Below, in pieces: positions 1 through 7,480 of a stretch of 64,000 nt of DNA (the stretch's first letter is position 1; each line of letters begins with the position of its first letter). A program made the position numbers and the translations under genes. The DNA comes from Paenibacillus_E sp042676385. GTDB taxonomy: Bacteria > Bacillota > Bacilli > Paenibacillales > NBRC-103111. The DNA lies in the NCBI RefSeq assembly GCF_042676385.1, contig NZ_JBHTHA010000037.1:1-64000 (forward strand), given 5' to 3'. A model generated the notes under the pieces. It ran no database searches and was not told where the DNA came from. It saw only the letters and a list, made by a program, of their open reading frames with translations.

Positions 1-59
1 GGTACGTACGGTGGTGTGGGAGGTCGGCTACTCAACTAATGGGTAGCCTCCTACCCGAT
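1..59 (+). mobile_element. 3' end of a group II intron (end of domain V and domain VI)
   Basis: The first bases (ACGTACGGTG) read as the 3' strand of a group II intron domain V. Positions 18-56 fold as domain VI: GGG-AGG-GGCTAC on the left pairs with GTAGCC-CCT-CCC on the right. This leaves an unpaired A at 53, seven bases from an AT end at 58-59, which matches the branch-point adenosine and the AY 3' terminus of these introns. The rest of the intron, including any reverse transcriptase gene, would lie before the window. Recognised from structure and motif only. Confidence 0.7.
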
Positions 60-207
60 TACAGAACTTTAAGGCGTTAGGGGTACCCTTTCTAAGAAAT
101 TGTGGGCATGTTAAAAAAATGGAGAGAGACGTACTGAAACGCTTATTCATGGATCATGGGTTTGCTATTTTGAACAATATAAAGAGCGAGTTAGAGCAAA
201 GCGTATA

Positions 208-495
208 ACAACAAGCAGCAAGTGCGCAGCTGGAAAGGTGTTTTTCATCGTTGCAGTGGGCGAGGGGAAAGGAAGTCGTGTCTCTAACGATGTTTTGAAT
301 GCTTACAGACGAGAAAAAAGCAGTCTTGTACGCGAGCGAGGCTCTGGAAAGATGTTTCTCATCGTTACAGAGATGTGGGGACGTTGCCATCGTGTCTCGA
401 ACGATATTTTTCATCTTTACAGAAGAGAAAATGGCGGATTGACAAAGAAAAGTTCATTCCCAAACGTACGGCTTTGAACAAGGATCTAGCCAATG
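208..495. repeat. Dispersed ~290 bp repeat, copy 1
   Basis: This stretch is strongly similar to 21415-21705. The shared part starts at ACAACAAGCAGCAAGTGCGC and fades after the AAACGTAC motif. Inside it, a unit of about 114 bases occurs twice (from 238 and from 351). Each unit carries TCATCGTT, then about 35-45 bases later AACGAT, then TTACAG and a GAGAAAA tract. TCATCGTT and AACGAT are inverted, so each unit can fold. The minus strand is open in one frame in both copies, but low complexity and no ribosome site argue against a gene. I see nothing else in 60-207. Confidence 0.8.
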
Positions 496-564
496 ATCGC
501 ATATCGGCGGTCAAACCACGCGATGGTTTTCTAGATCTAACATGAAACTATTTCGTCAAACCCA

Positions 565-624
565 TTTACAGACCGTCCGTCGGTATGCTATATTAATTTT
601 ATAAAACAAACCGTCGGTCGGTTT
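565..624 (+). promoter_or_regulatory. Promoter with two TetR-like operator sites
   Basis: TTTACA (565-570) and TATATT (589-594) form a sigma-A type promoter with an 18 bp spacer. An ACCGTCCGTCGGT element (572-584) lies between the hexamers, and a near-identical ACCGTCGGTCGGT element (609-621) lies just downstream. ACCG/CGGT half-sites of this kind are common in TetR-family operators. No TetR gene lies next to it in this window, so the regulator is unknown. Confidence 0.55.
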
Positions 625-659
625 CTAACGTCAATGAGTTGAAACGGAGTGATATTACA

Positions 660-1157
660 ATGAATTCAAGGAATCGCAAATGGATCATTTACACGCTCAT
701 TTACCTGTTTGTCGCTATACTTAGCGTTTATGTGGCGATGATGTACCTGTTCCAAGATTTGCAGCATGCACCTATGGTTAAAGCAAAGCTGAAAGAGGCA
801 ACATTTCCTTTCATGATGTGGAAAATATGTTTCTATCCGCATCTTACTCTCGGACTAGTAGCTTATATAACAGGCGCTGTCCAGCTGACCACAAGGTTAG
901 GAGTTTGGCATATTGTGAAGCGGAACATTCCCATGCACCGTGCATGGATTCTCCGAAGCTACGCGATTACTTGGGTGTTCGTATCGTTTCGGCTTGTTGT
1001 CGCCATCATATCCATGATCTGGCATGCTCCCAACGGGGTTACGTTTCCTATAGCGGTATATCTCTCAATTGTGGGAAACCTGCTGCTTACGGAGCTTTAC
1101 CTCCAGGTTAGTAGGAGAAAGGCTAGCCCAAGCAGCTTTCAAACAACGGTTCATTGA
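660..1157 (+). CDS. Small DUF2306-like membrane protein
   Basis: A 165-residue integral membrane protein with four predicted helices at about residues 8-30, 54-77, 99-122 and 127-150. The segment MHRAWILRSYA before helix 3 resembles the conserved His/Arg-Ser-Tyr motif of the DUF2306 membrane family, though this protein is short for that family. I chose the ATG at 660 because GGAG lies 10 bases upstream; an in-frame ATG at 639 has no ribosome site. It is a single gene behind the 565-624 promoter and ends at a strong hairpin, so it is probably monocistronic and repressed by a TetR-type protein. Its biochemical role is unknown. Confidence 0.6.
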   Translation: MNSRNRKWIIYTLIYLFVAILSVYVAMMYLFQDLQHAPMVKAKLKEATFPFMMWKICFYPHLTLGLVAYITGAVQLTTRLGVWHIVKRNIPMHRAWILRSYAITWVFVSFRLVVAIISMIWHAPNGVTFPIAVYLSIVGNLLLTELYLQVSRRKASPSSFQTTVH

Positions 1158-1172
1158 CATTATGGAAGAAAA

Positions 1173-1220
1173 TAACCCGGGAGGCAGGCACTTTTTCTAA
1201 AGTGTCCATCTTCCGGGTTA
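1173..1220. terminator. Hairpin between convergent genes
   Basis: TAACCCGG (1173-1180) pairs with CCGGGTTA (1212-1219), and an inner GGCACTTT/AAAGTGTC stem extends it. It lies between the 3' ends of the DUF2306-like gene and the NlpC/P60 gene and probably ends transcription from both sides. The T-rich tail is modest. Confidence 0.6.
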
Positions 1221-1247
1221 CATTCGATTTTCGAATATCAATGATGA

Positions 1248-1850
1248 TTAGACGCGGCGACCGGTGATGTAATGGCTTGTCCAGTAGGAGCTGTTGAAGT
1301 TTGAGATGACAACGCCTTGATGCGGCAGGTTGTTAATGAACTGGCCATTGCCCATGTAAATTCCGACGTGATTAATTTGCCCTGGAGTACCTACGCTGAA
1401 CATAACTAAGTCACCAGGCTGCAGTTGGTCTCTAGGTACGAATGAGCCAACATTCGCTTGTGCCTTCGATCCCCAAGGAATATGCTTTCCGTTTAGCTGA
1501 AAAACATATTGGGTGAATGAAGAGCAGTCAAAGATCAAGTGGGCTTGATCGCGTTGTCCAAAGCGGTACGTAACCCGGCCTTGAAACGACTTTGCTGTAT
1601 TAATGATATTATTGCTGCTTACACTTCCTTGTGCCTGTACAGGTGTAGGACTAGGATTACTACGGTTCGGGGCCGGAGTGTAATTTGAAACGACTTTTGC
1701 CGGTGCTCTGTATCCGTTGTTGTTCTCATCGCCCTGGCTTCCATTGTCGGAAGAGGCGAAAGCAGCACTAGACATTCCTGCAAAGAGCGCGAAAGCTAAA
1801 CCCATAGATAATGTTGATTTTCCAAGGCGGTTCATTCTCAGTAATTTCAT
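1248..1850 (-). CDS. Secreted NlpC/P60 peptidoglycan endopeptidase
   Basis: This encodes 200 residues with a clear Sec signal peptide (basic N-terminus, hydrophobic core, AFA-SS cleavage region near residue 32). A Pro/Asn/Ser-rich linker follows, then a C-terminal NlpC/P60 domain. The catalytic residues are visible: Cys109 in FDCSSF, His161 in INHVGIY and His177 in the third position. The family cleaves D-gamma-glutamyl-diaminopimelate bonds in cell-wall stem peptides outside the cell. The start at 1850 is preceded by AGGAGG at 7 bases; an ATG 8 codons earlier lacks such a site. There is no LysM or SH3 anchor, so it is probably a soluble cell-separation or turnover enzyme. Confidence 0.88.
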   Translation of the reverse strand: MKLLRMNRLGKSTLSMGLAFALFAGMSSAAFASSDNGSQGDENNNGYRAPAKVVSNYTPAPNRSNPSPTPVQAQGSVSSNNIINTAKSFQGRVTYRFGQRDQAHLIFDCSSFTQYVFQLNGKHIPWGSKAQANVGSFVPRDQLQPGDLVMFSVGTPGQINHVGIYMGNGQFINNLPHQGVVISNFNSSYWTSHYITGRRV

Positions 1851-1874
1851 GATGACTTCCTCCTTATGAATCAT

Positions 1875-1924
1875 GGTGTTTTAGGTTCTTAACCTGAGAA
1901 CAGCGTAGCACAGATTAAAACACC
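1875..1924 (-). promoter_or_regulatory. Folded leader upstream of the NlpC/P60 gene
   Basis: Arms GGTGTTTTA (1875-1883) and TAAAACACC (1916-1924) are perfectly complementary, and an inner AGGTT/AACCT hairpin sits at 1883-1895. The structure ends about 12 bases before the ribosome site of the NlpC gene. A second foldable segment (about 1935-1956) lies further upstream. NlpC/P60 genes in Bacilli often follow a c-di-AMP riboswitch, but I cannot match this leader to that consensus. Confidence 0.35.
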
Positions 1925-2100
1925 TAGAACTTACCAAGGGCTGCTCAAAGCCTTGAGATCCCTCCCGAAATTACCCTTTCTTAGAATTTCATGAAAATTT
2001 AATGAGGAAATATCCTTGAACAAGGTAACCAGTATCTCTCGTCCAACACTTTATTTTCCATGACTACCTGTGAAATAATAGGCAGCAAGAGGTGAAGGGC

Positions 2101-2979
2101 ATGAATCTGGATTACTTTATAAGTTTTATAGAAACGGCGCGGCTCAAAAGTATGGCCAAAGCGAGTGAGAAACTGAACATGACGCATCCAGCTTTGAGCA
2201 AACAAATGCGCAAACTCGAAGCGTATTACGATACAGAACTACTACGGAGGTCGTCTTCAGGCGTGGAGCTTACGGAGGCGGGATCCTTATTATACGAAGG
2301 CTTGCAGAAAGTGATAGCCGATTTAGATCAAATACAGGCCGATATTCAAATATTGAACGAATCCAAGACCTATGCAATCGGAACACTCCCCAGTATAGCC
2401 GCCCATTATTTGCCAGAGAAGGTGTATACCTTGAATCAGCAGGGCATACGCACGAACATTATCGTGCAGCATACTTCCGATCAACTTCTTGCTCTCTTGA
2501 AATCCGGTGAAATCGACGTTGCCGTCATGGAATATGAGCAGGACTCGAATTTGATGTGGAGTGCGCCGCTTTTTACGGAACCGTTCTACTTCATTGTTCG
2601 CAAAGACAGCGGCATGGCTCATTTGGAGCAAATTAGCATGAAAGAACTGGCGCTGCATCCGCTCATCATGTACCCGTCAAGCTGCAGCATACGAGCGTGC
2701 GTGACGGAAATATTTGAACAGGACGATTTAGCGCCCCAGATTGAGATGGAAGTGCCTTTCGGCGATTTTCTTGTTGGTTATGTGGCGGCCGGTGCCGGAA
2801 CGACGATCGTACCCGAACTCATCGCAAAGCATATCAGCAACCCGGCGCTGCAGGCCATCCCGATAACGGAAAAAGCAGCGTCCAGATCGATTGCCATCGT
2901 CTCTGCGAACGCCGCTGCAGGTAAATTATTGAGTCGCGCTTTGAAGCCCGGTCTCGTTCAGACCGAACATGCGAAATGA
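2101..2979 (+). CDS. LysR-family transcriptional regulator
   Basis: A 292-residue protein with an N-terminal winged helix-turn-helix (about residues 1-60, with MAKASEKLNMTHPALSKQMRKLE) and a C-terminal substrate-binding-like effector domain. It is the usual length for LysR proteins. The ATG at 2101 has AGAGGTG at 6 bases, so I prefer it to the GTG at 2092. It is divergent from the NlpC/P60 gene. Its 3' end overlaps the 3' end of the facing oxidoreductase by 54 bases. The effector and targets cannot be read from the sequence. Confidence 0.85.
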   Translation: MNLDYFISFIETARLKSMAKASEKLNMTHPALSKQMRKLEAYYDTELLRRSSSGVELTEAGSLLYEGLQKVIADLDQIQADIQILNESKTYAIGTLPSIAAHYLPEKVYTLNQQGIRTNIIVQHTSDQLLALLKSGEIDVAVMEYEQDSNLMWSAPLFTEPFYFIVRKDSGMAHLEQISMKELALHPLIMYPSSCSIRACVTEIFEQDDLAPQIEMEVPFGDFLVGYVAAGAGTTIVPELIAKHISNPALQAIPITEKAASRSIAIVSANAAAGKLLSRALKPGLVQTEHAK

Positions 2980-3588
2980 TACGTACGGATAATTGCCATA
3001 ACGAATCGCGACTTCTCTTTCGAACAAGGTCATCCGCTCAATCGTTCGATTGTTGGCCAGGCGCCCGCCGTCTAGGACCCGGAACGGAATGCCTTTGAGC
3101 AGCTCCATCACGGCTTGCCTTGCGTTATCGTCGTCTCCTGTCACATAGACATCGCTTTTCAGTTCTTGATGCAGGGGACGATCGAATACCTGAAAAAATG
3201 TGTTCTTAAATGCCCCAACGACGAACGTTTCCGGCAAAACCTTCTGAAGCTCTTCAGCGGCCGATGAACCCCACTCCGTTGTAAAATCATTAAAATCCTC
3301 CGTAAACGGATTTGTAACATCGACAAGAATTTTCCCGCGCAGCTTTTCCCTATGTGACTGTGCCCATGGCATGACATCCCGAAACCACAAAGTATGAAAA
3401 AGGACATCGGACTCCAAAGCTTCCTCATAGCCAGCAGCTTGAACGGTGGGCGGCAACGAATAGCGCTTAATAAGCTCCTGAGCTTTGTCCGGTGTTCGGG
3501 AAGCCCATTGCAAAGTTGTAACTTGGTGGGCAAGCACACTAACCAGCCCTTTTCCCATTCTTCCTGTCCCTATAACGCTTATTTTCAT
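2926..3588 (-). CDS. F420-reductase-like NAD(P)-binding oxidoreductase
   Basis: A 220-residue protein that starts with a Rossmann dinucleotide motif (GTGRMG at residues 7-12) and then SRTPDKA, which fits NADP binding. It resembles the NADP oxidoreductase, coenzyme F420-dependent family (NpdG-like), including the DVTNP segment after the second Rossmann strand. In Firmicutes that lack F420 such proteins are probably NADPH-dependent reductases of unknown substrate. The start has AGGAGG about 11 bases upstream and a second GGAG nearer. Its last 54 bases are antisense to the end of the LysR gene. It faces away from the MarR gene's start and may be under that regulator. Confidence 0.75.
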   Translation of the reverse strand: MKISVIGTGRMGKGLVSVLAHQVTTLQWASRTPDKAQELIKRYSLPPTVQAAGYEEALESDVLFHTLWFRDVMPWAQSHREKLRGKILVDVTNPFTEDFNDFTTEWGSSAAEELQKVLPETFVVGAFKNTFFQVFDRPLHQELKSDVYVTGDDDNARQAVMELLKGIPFRVLDGGRLANNRTIERMTLFEREVAIRYGNYPYVSFRMFGLNETGLQSATQ

Positions 3589-3693
3589 TCTCCATTCAAC
3601 CTCCTATTCGTGTTAACGCTATCGTAACAGGATAGGAATCAAGCGGGAATTTCAATTTTCTTTCAGCGATCTAACTTTTGGTTAGGGGATCGG

Positions 3694-4116
3694 TTAATCT
3701 ATAAACGTTCGATTAAAACGACCGAGCAGCTCCACAAGCTTTTGACGATCTTCAGTCGACCAATCCTGCAAAAGCAAATTGATTCTGTTCAGTCGGATCG
3801 CTTTGGTATCTTGCAATTCTTTTGCTCCTAGTGCAGTCAGTCGGAAAAAGCTCGCCCGTCCATCCTCCGGATCGGGTAACCTTTCTACATACCCTTTAGC
3901 TTCTAATGCTGCAGCTTGCCGGCTGGCTGTAGAAATATCCAAATGAAAGGCATCTGCCAGCGCTTTCACACCCATCGCGCCATTCTCCGCAAGTTGGTAG
4001 AGCAGCAGATAATGGGAACGTTCGAGATTGCCCAATTTTTTATCGATTGCTGCCGAGGTCGCTCTCCTTATAAGCATGGCCATTTCATAATCAATTGCTT
4101 TCAAATCTTTATCCAT
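3694..4116 (-). CDS. MarR-family transcriptional regulator
   Basis: About 140 residues with the MarR winged-helix fold. The recognition region reads MGVKALADAFHLDISTASRQAAALEAKGYVER, and the beta wing reads PDPEDGRASFFRLT. I chose the second ATG (4116) because AGGA lies 9 bases upstream; the first ATG (4122) is too close to it. Proteins of this group usually repress a neighbouring enzyme or efflux gene until a small phenolic or oxidant ligand binds or oxidises them. The next gene on the same strand is the F420-reductase-like enzyme, a plausible target. Confidence 0.85.
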   Translation of the reverse strand: MDKDLKAIDYEMAMLIRRATSAAIDKKLGNLERSHYLLLYQLAENGAMGVKALADAFHLDISTASRQAAALEAKGYVERLPDPEDGRASFFRLTALGAKELQDTKAIRLNRINLLLQDWSTEDRQKLVELLGRFNRTFID

Positions 4117-4279
4117 CGTCATCCATCCTATTCATCCTTAAGGCATTTCTTACCTATTGTAGCGCAATTAATATCGATTTGGTGAAGAAATTATGATTAA
4201 ACCGTACATAAAACAGCGGATTCCAAGAGATAGTAGATGGTGTGAGACTATTCTTTAAACAGAAAGAGAGGGAATCGGC

Positions 4280-4510
4280 ATGAATCAACAAACACAACAG
4301 GCACAGGCGCAGACAACTACGGATCGCAATGTACTAACGGATAAAGAGCTTCATTATTTGAAAGATTTTTTATCGTGGGAACTGATGGCGATGAAAAAAT
4401 GCAATGACACAGCTAATCGTTGCACCGATCCGCAAATTCAAGCGCTCATCAAGCAAACCGGACAAAAGCACCTGGATCACTATAACTCGCTGCTAACGCA
4501 TCTTCACTAA
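4280..4510 (+). CDS. CotF-family spore coat protein, short
   Basis: A 76-residue protein with a Gln-rich N-terminus (residues 1-14) and one CotF-like helical segment (LTDKELHYLKDFLSWELMAMKKCND). It looks like the N-terminal half of the CotF ferritin-like helical bundle, as in the YraG-type coat proteins of Bacillus. A GAGAGGG ribosome site precedes the ATG. It lies 24 bases before a second CotF-like gene, and the two probably form one sporulation-time operon whose products pack together in the coat. Confidence 0.75.
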   Translation: MNQQTQQAQAQTTTDRNVLTDKELHYLKDFLSWELMAMKKCNDTANRCTDPQIQALIKQTGQKHLDHYNSLLTHLH

Positions 4511-4534
4511 TTTAATCAATAGGAGGTAAACTCT

Positions 4535-4864
4535 ATGACAGTTGAATTAGCCATGCCTCAATCGGGACAGCTGCCGCAGGTCAAAGGTCCGGAAATGAAT
4601 GACCGCGATTTTATTAACGAAATTCTGACGCATGAGAAATATTTGTCTGCCAGCTATAACACTGGACTCCTGGAAATGCAAAATCCAAAGCTTCATACAA
4701 CGGTTCAAAGCATACTTAGCGATACGCACAACAGCCAATTTCAAATCTTCGACCAGATGTTCCAGAAGGGCTGGTACAAAATGAAAGTGGCGGATCAACA
4801 AGAAATTCAGCAAGTAAAAACGCAATTCACTAACTATCAAACACAATTTCCAAAGTTTCAATAA
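4535..4864 (+). CDS. CotF-family spore coat protein
   Basis: A 109-residue protein related to the YraD/YraF/CotF coat proteins. It has FINEILTHEKYLSASYNTGLLEMQNPKLHTTV, with the conserved helix and His/Glu positions, then SDTHNSQFQIFDQMFQKGWYKM. AGGAGG lies 8 bases before the ATG. It follows the short CotF protein in the same operon and ends at a good intrinsic terminator. It is expected on the spore surface; no enzymatic activity is known for the family. Confidence 0.85.
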   Translation: MTVELAMPQSGQLPQVKGPEMNDRDFINEILTHEKYLSASYNTGLLEMQNPKLHTTVQSILSDTHNSQFQIFDQMFQKGWYKMKVADQQEIQQVKTQFTNYQTQFPKFQ

Positions 4865-4883
4865 CGATTCAACAGCTAAAATA

Positions 4884-4928
4884 AGCGAGATCAATGAGCA
4901 TTCTGTGCTCTTGGTTTCGCTTTTTTTA
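4884..4928 (+). terminator. Intrinsic terminator after coat operon
   Basis: AGCGA...TGAGCA pairs with TGCTC...TCGCT around a short loop, followed by seven T residues. Confidence 0.8.
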
Positions 4929-5053
4929 TTGAATAAAACAAAGTATCTATATCCGGGAGTGAAGTTTGCACGGGAGGTGGCTGCATCTTGGCAATTCGCA
5001 TGTAAAACCATATAATTACACTTAAATGCTGCACATTGGGGGCTTGGGAGTCC

Positions 5054-5839
5054 ATGTCATTGATCGGTGAAGAGCGGAAAGACTTTATCCTAAATCTGTT
5101 GAACCTGGAAGGTAAGGTGAAGACAAATGAGCTGGTGGATAAGCTGGGCGTGTCATCCGAGTCCATCCGCAGATATTTGGAGGATTTAGAGGCGGAGAAC
5201 AAGCTGAAGCGCGTCTATGGCGGCGCCGTTAAAATCAATCTTTCGCGAGAAGAACCTTCTCATTTGAAAAGGGAAGTACTGTACGCGGAAGAAAAGCGTA
5301 AAATCGGCAGAGCGGCAGCTACGCTGGTTGAGGATGGCGAGGTCATTTTCATCGATGACGGTACGACGACGCTTCATATGATCGATTACTTATTGAACAA
5401 AAAGAATATTACCGTGCTTACGATTTCCGTACCTGCGCTGTATCTATTGATTGATTATAAAAATAAAGATCTGTTTTCGGGCGATATTTTCTTTATCGGC
5501 GGCAAAGTAAGCTCCTTGCACTCCCGGGTCGCAGGCTCCCTGGCCGAAAAAATGGTGGAAAATTTTTATGCGGATAAAGCGTTCATATCCATAGACGGCA
5601 TCATGATGGACAAGGGCATTACGGGCTTTGACGAGGAGCGCGGTCAACTTGCCAAAAAGATGATGGAGCAATCTAAGCACAGGATTGTCGTCACCGACCA
5701 CTCGAAATTCGGCCTCGTGCAATTTTATAAAATTGCCGATCTGAAAGAAATCGATATTATCGTCAGCGATGTCCAGGCGCCTAAAGAATGGGATGAGTAT
5801 TTAGTGAAGAAAGACGTGACCTGGGTCGCGGCGACTTGA
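5054..5839 (+). CDS. DeoR-family transcriptional regulator
   Basis: About 261 residues. An N-terminal DeoR helix-turn-helix (RKDFILNLLNLEGKVKTNEL, then VSSESIRRYLEDLE) is followed by the sugar-phosphate isomerase-like sensor domain with FIDDGTTTLHMIDYLL and VTDHSKFG. DeoR proteins usually repress sugar or nucleoside catabolic genes and bind a phosphorylated sugar. No such gene is adjacent, so it acts at a distance or is an orphan. The start is uncertain: ATG 5054 has GGGAG only 3 bases upstream, and a TTG at 5036 is also open. Confidence 0.8.
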   Translation: MSLIGEERKDFILNLLNLEGKVKTNELVDKLGVSSESIRRYLEDLEAENKLKRVYGGAVKINLSREEPSHLKREVLYAEEKRKIGRAAATLVEDGEVIFIDDGTTTLHMIDYLLNKKNITVLTISVPALYLLIDYKNKDLFSGDIFFIGGKVSSLHSRVAGSLAEKMVENFYADKAFISIDGIMMDKGITGFDEERGQLAKKMMEQSKHRIVVTDHSKFGLVQFYKIADLKEIDIIVSDVQAPKEWDEYLVKKDVTWVAAT

Positions 5840-5915
5840 TGTTCGCAGCCTGGGTAAGGGCCCCCTTTGCCTTGGGCGTCCATACACTTGACGAAAGCCC
5901 CAACTTTGAATATTA

Positions 5916-5935
5916 TTTATTTATCGATAAATAAA
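5916..5935. promoter_or_regulatory. 20 bp palindromic operator, TetR promoter
   Basis: A perfect 20 bp palindrome, TTTATTTATC/GATAAATAAA, lies 14 bases before the TetR start codon. The same palindrome with a TA instead of CG centre occurs at 6495-6514. It is probably the binding site of the TetR protein, which would then regulate itself. Confidence 0.75.
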
Positions 5936-5949
5936 AAGAGGTGAAGGCT

Positions 5950-6459
5950 ATGGTCGTCCGCGAAGATCGCAAAGAACAGATCATGGATAAAGCCGTCGGG
6001 ATATTCGCGGAGTTGGGGTATTACAAGGCAACTACGGCACTTGTGGCCAAAGCAGCGGGAGTCACGCAGCCTTATGTGTTTCACTTTTTTAAAAACAAGG
6101 AAGAGCTCTTCAACGCAGTCATCGACCGGTCCGTCAGCCGGCTCTATGAAACCTTTTCCCAAGTCGAAGCTCCTGCCGATCAATTGATGGATACGATGGG
6201 GCACGCGTTCATGGAGATCATGCACGTTCATCGGGATGAGATTATGATGGTCATGCAATCTTACACGATATCAGAGCCAGTGATTCGGGACCACGTCAGA
6301 GAAAAATTCCGGATCATTCACAAAACCATCGTAGCCAAATTTGAAAAGGCGGGGATTCCGGATGCTGAAGCGGCTGCAAGCCAATTTTTTAGCATGGGTT
6401 TCTTGATTACCGTGTCAGAAGTATTGAATTTACCTGATTTACTTTGTTTTAAAGACTGA
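5950..6459 (+). CDS. TetR-family transcriptional regulator
   Basis: A 169-residue protein with the TetR N-terminal helix-turn-helix (KEQIMDKAVGIFAELGYYKATT, then VTQPYVFHFFKNKEELF) and a helical C-terminal ligand domain. AGAGGTG lies 6 bases before ATG 5950; a GTG at 5941 is open but overlaps that site. Two almost identical 20 bp palindromes, one in its own promoter and one before the next gene, mark it as an autorepressor that also controls the two downstream membrane genes. The ligand is unknown, probably hydrophobic as in most of the family. Confidence 0.88.
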   Translation: MVVREDRKEQIMDKAVGIFAELGYYKATTALVAKAAGVTQPYVFHFFKNKEELFNAVIDRSVSRLYETFSQVEAPADQLMDTMGHAFMEIMHVHRDEIMMVMQSYTISEPVIRDHVREKFRIIHKTIVAKFEKAGIPDAEAAASQFFSMGFLITVSEVLNLPDLLCFKD

Positions 6460-6481
6460 AGGCAGCGGATACTGCCTTTTT
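6459..6481 (+). terminator. Intrinsic terminator after TetR gene
   Basis: AAGGCAG and CTGCCTT form a 7 bp stem with a 6-base loop, followed by a T run. It separates the TetR transcript from the next operator and promoter. Confidence 0.75.
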
Positions 6482-6494
6482 CATTCTCTTAATA

Positions 6495-6514
6495 TTTATT
6501 TATTAATAAATAAA
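6495..6514. promoter_or_regulatory. 20 bp palindromic operator, membrane-protein operon
   Basis: A perfect 20 bp palindrome, TTTATTTATT/AATAAATAAA, lies 38 bases before the start of the next gene. It differs from the palindrome at 5916-5935 only in the central two bases. It is probably the second site of the neighbouring TetR protein. Confidence 0.75.
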
Positions 6515-6552
6515 ATTCCTTACAGGGAGAATAATTTGGAAGGGATGATCAT

Positions 6553-7449
6553 ATGACAAAGGAATCTAATAACCAGACAGCCGAGGCACCGAATATGAAG
6601 TTGTTTGCGGGAGAAAAACTGCTGGTTTATGTCGGTTTGGCGGGTTTTGTACTTGCAGGCGTCATCGCGATTTATATCGGTTTGAGCGGATCCGTCATTT
6701 TGCCGGAAGGCAGTGCAGAGCGGGCATTTTCGTTCAATGCAGCCATCGCGATGTTTATTTTGTCCATTGCTGCCATTTTACCGCTTTCGGGTCTAAGTCA
6801 TCGCAAGCGAAGCGGGGTTCGCCGGTTTTTCATACCGGCCATCTTGTTTGCTTACGGGGTCGAAACCGTACAGCAATTTCGCGGCATTAACCCGCGATTT
6901 TCACGTATTGGCTCCGTAATCGATTCCGTCGTCGGCGCGTTGTTCGGGCTTGATTCGCTGCTCATCATCGTCGTGACCGTACTGCTCGCAATCCCGTTCT
7001 TTCGCCGGAGGAAGGCGAATGGGCGCCCGCTTGTTGTACTCGGAATCCGCTATGCGTTTCTTTCGACCATGGCTGCTTTCGCCGCAGGCCTTTGGATGAT
7101 TGCGATCAGCAGCCGCTATACGGGAGCGGCCGGCAATTTGATCGTCCTTCATGGGCTGGGCTTTCATGCGCTGCAGGCACTTCCGCTTCTTGGGTGGCTG
7201 CTGGAGAAGGCTCGTAGCGGCGAGCTGATTGCCCGGCGTCTCATCCACACGGGAAGCACGGCTTGGTTGATTTCCGTTCTTCTGGTTGGCTTGCAAACCG
7301 CGTTCGGGCGTACAGTATTTGAATTAACGGCACTACCGCTTCTTGCCGGAATCATGTTGCTCGTGTGGCTGGGGACCTTCATCTTCGCCACAATAGATCT
7401 GTTGAAGGCTTCCCCTGCTCCTGAAATTCAGACTTCGCAACGCCATTAG
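6553..7449 (+). CDS. Multi-pass membrane protein of unknown function
   Basis: A 298-residue protein with about eight hydrophobic segments separated by short basic loops. The first is at about residues 24-45 and the last at about 262-286. I do not recognise the family. A central FRGINPRFSRIGSVIDSVVGALFG loop and a C-terminal LHGLGFHALQALPLLGWLLE helix with two His are the most distinctive parts. GGGATG lies before the ATG. It is followed after 31 bases by the ABA4-like gene, and both sit behind the TetR palindrome, so they probably act together, perhaps in an oxidation-like or lipid-modifying step in the membrane. Confidence 0.6.
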   Translation: MTKESNNQTAEAPNMKLFAGEKLLVYVGLAGFVLAGVIAIYIGLSGSVILPEGSAERAFSFNAAIAMFILSIAAILPLSGLSHRKRSGVRRFFIPAILFAYGVETVQQFRGINPRFSRIGSVIDSVVGALFGLDSLLIIVVTVLLAIPFFRRRKANGRPLVVLGIRYAFLSTMAAFAAGLWMIAISSRYTGAAGNLIVLHGLGFHALQALPLLGWLLEKARSGELIARRLIHTGSTAWLISVLLVGLQTAFGRTVFELTALPLLAGIMLLVWLGTFIFATIDLLKASPAPEIQTSQRH

Positions 7450-7480
7450 ATTGGAATTACCTAGAGAGGAGATATGGACG

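Noticed and set aside
154..414. Open frame on the minus strand across repeat copy 1, with similar frame in copy 2 (21394-21702)
   Set aside because: No ribosome site, repeated low-complexity content, and the frame follows the internal DNA repeat. Treated as a repeat, though the conserved open frame is noted.
1864..1975. c-di-AMP (ydaO-type) riboswitch before the NlpC/P60 gene
   Set aside because: Expected from gene type, but the conserved GAA/CCGAATCC and GGGGAACC blocks could not be found.
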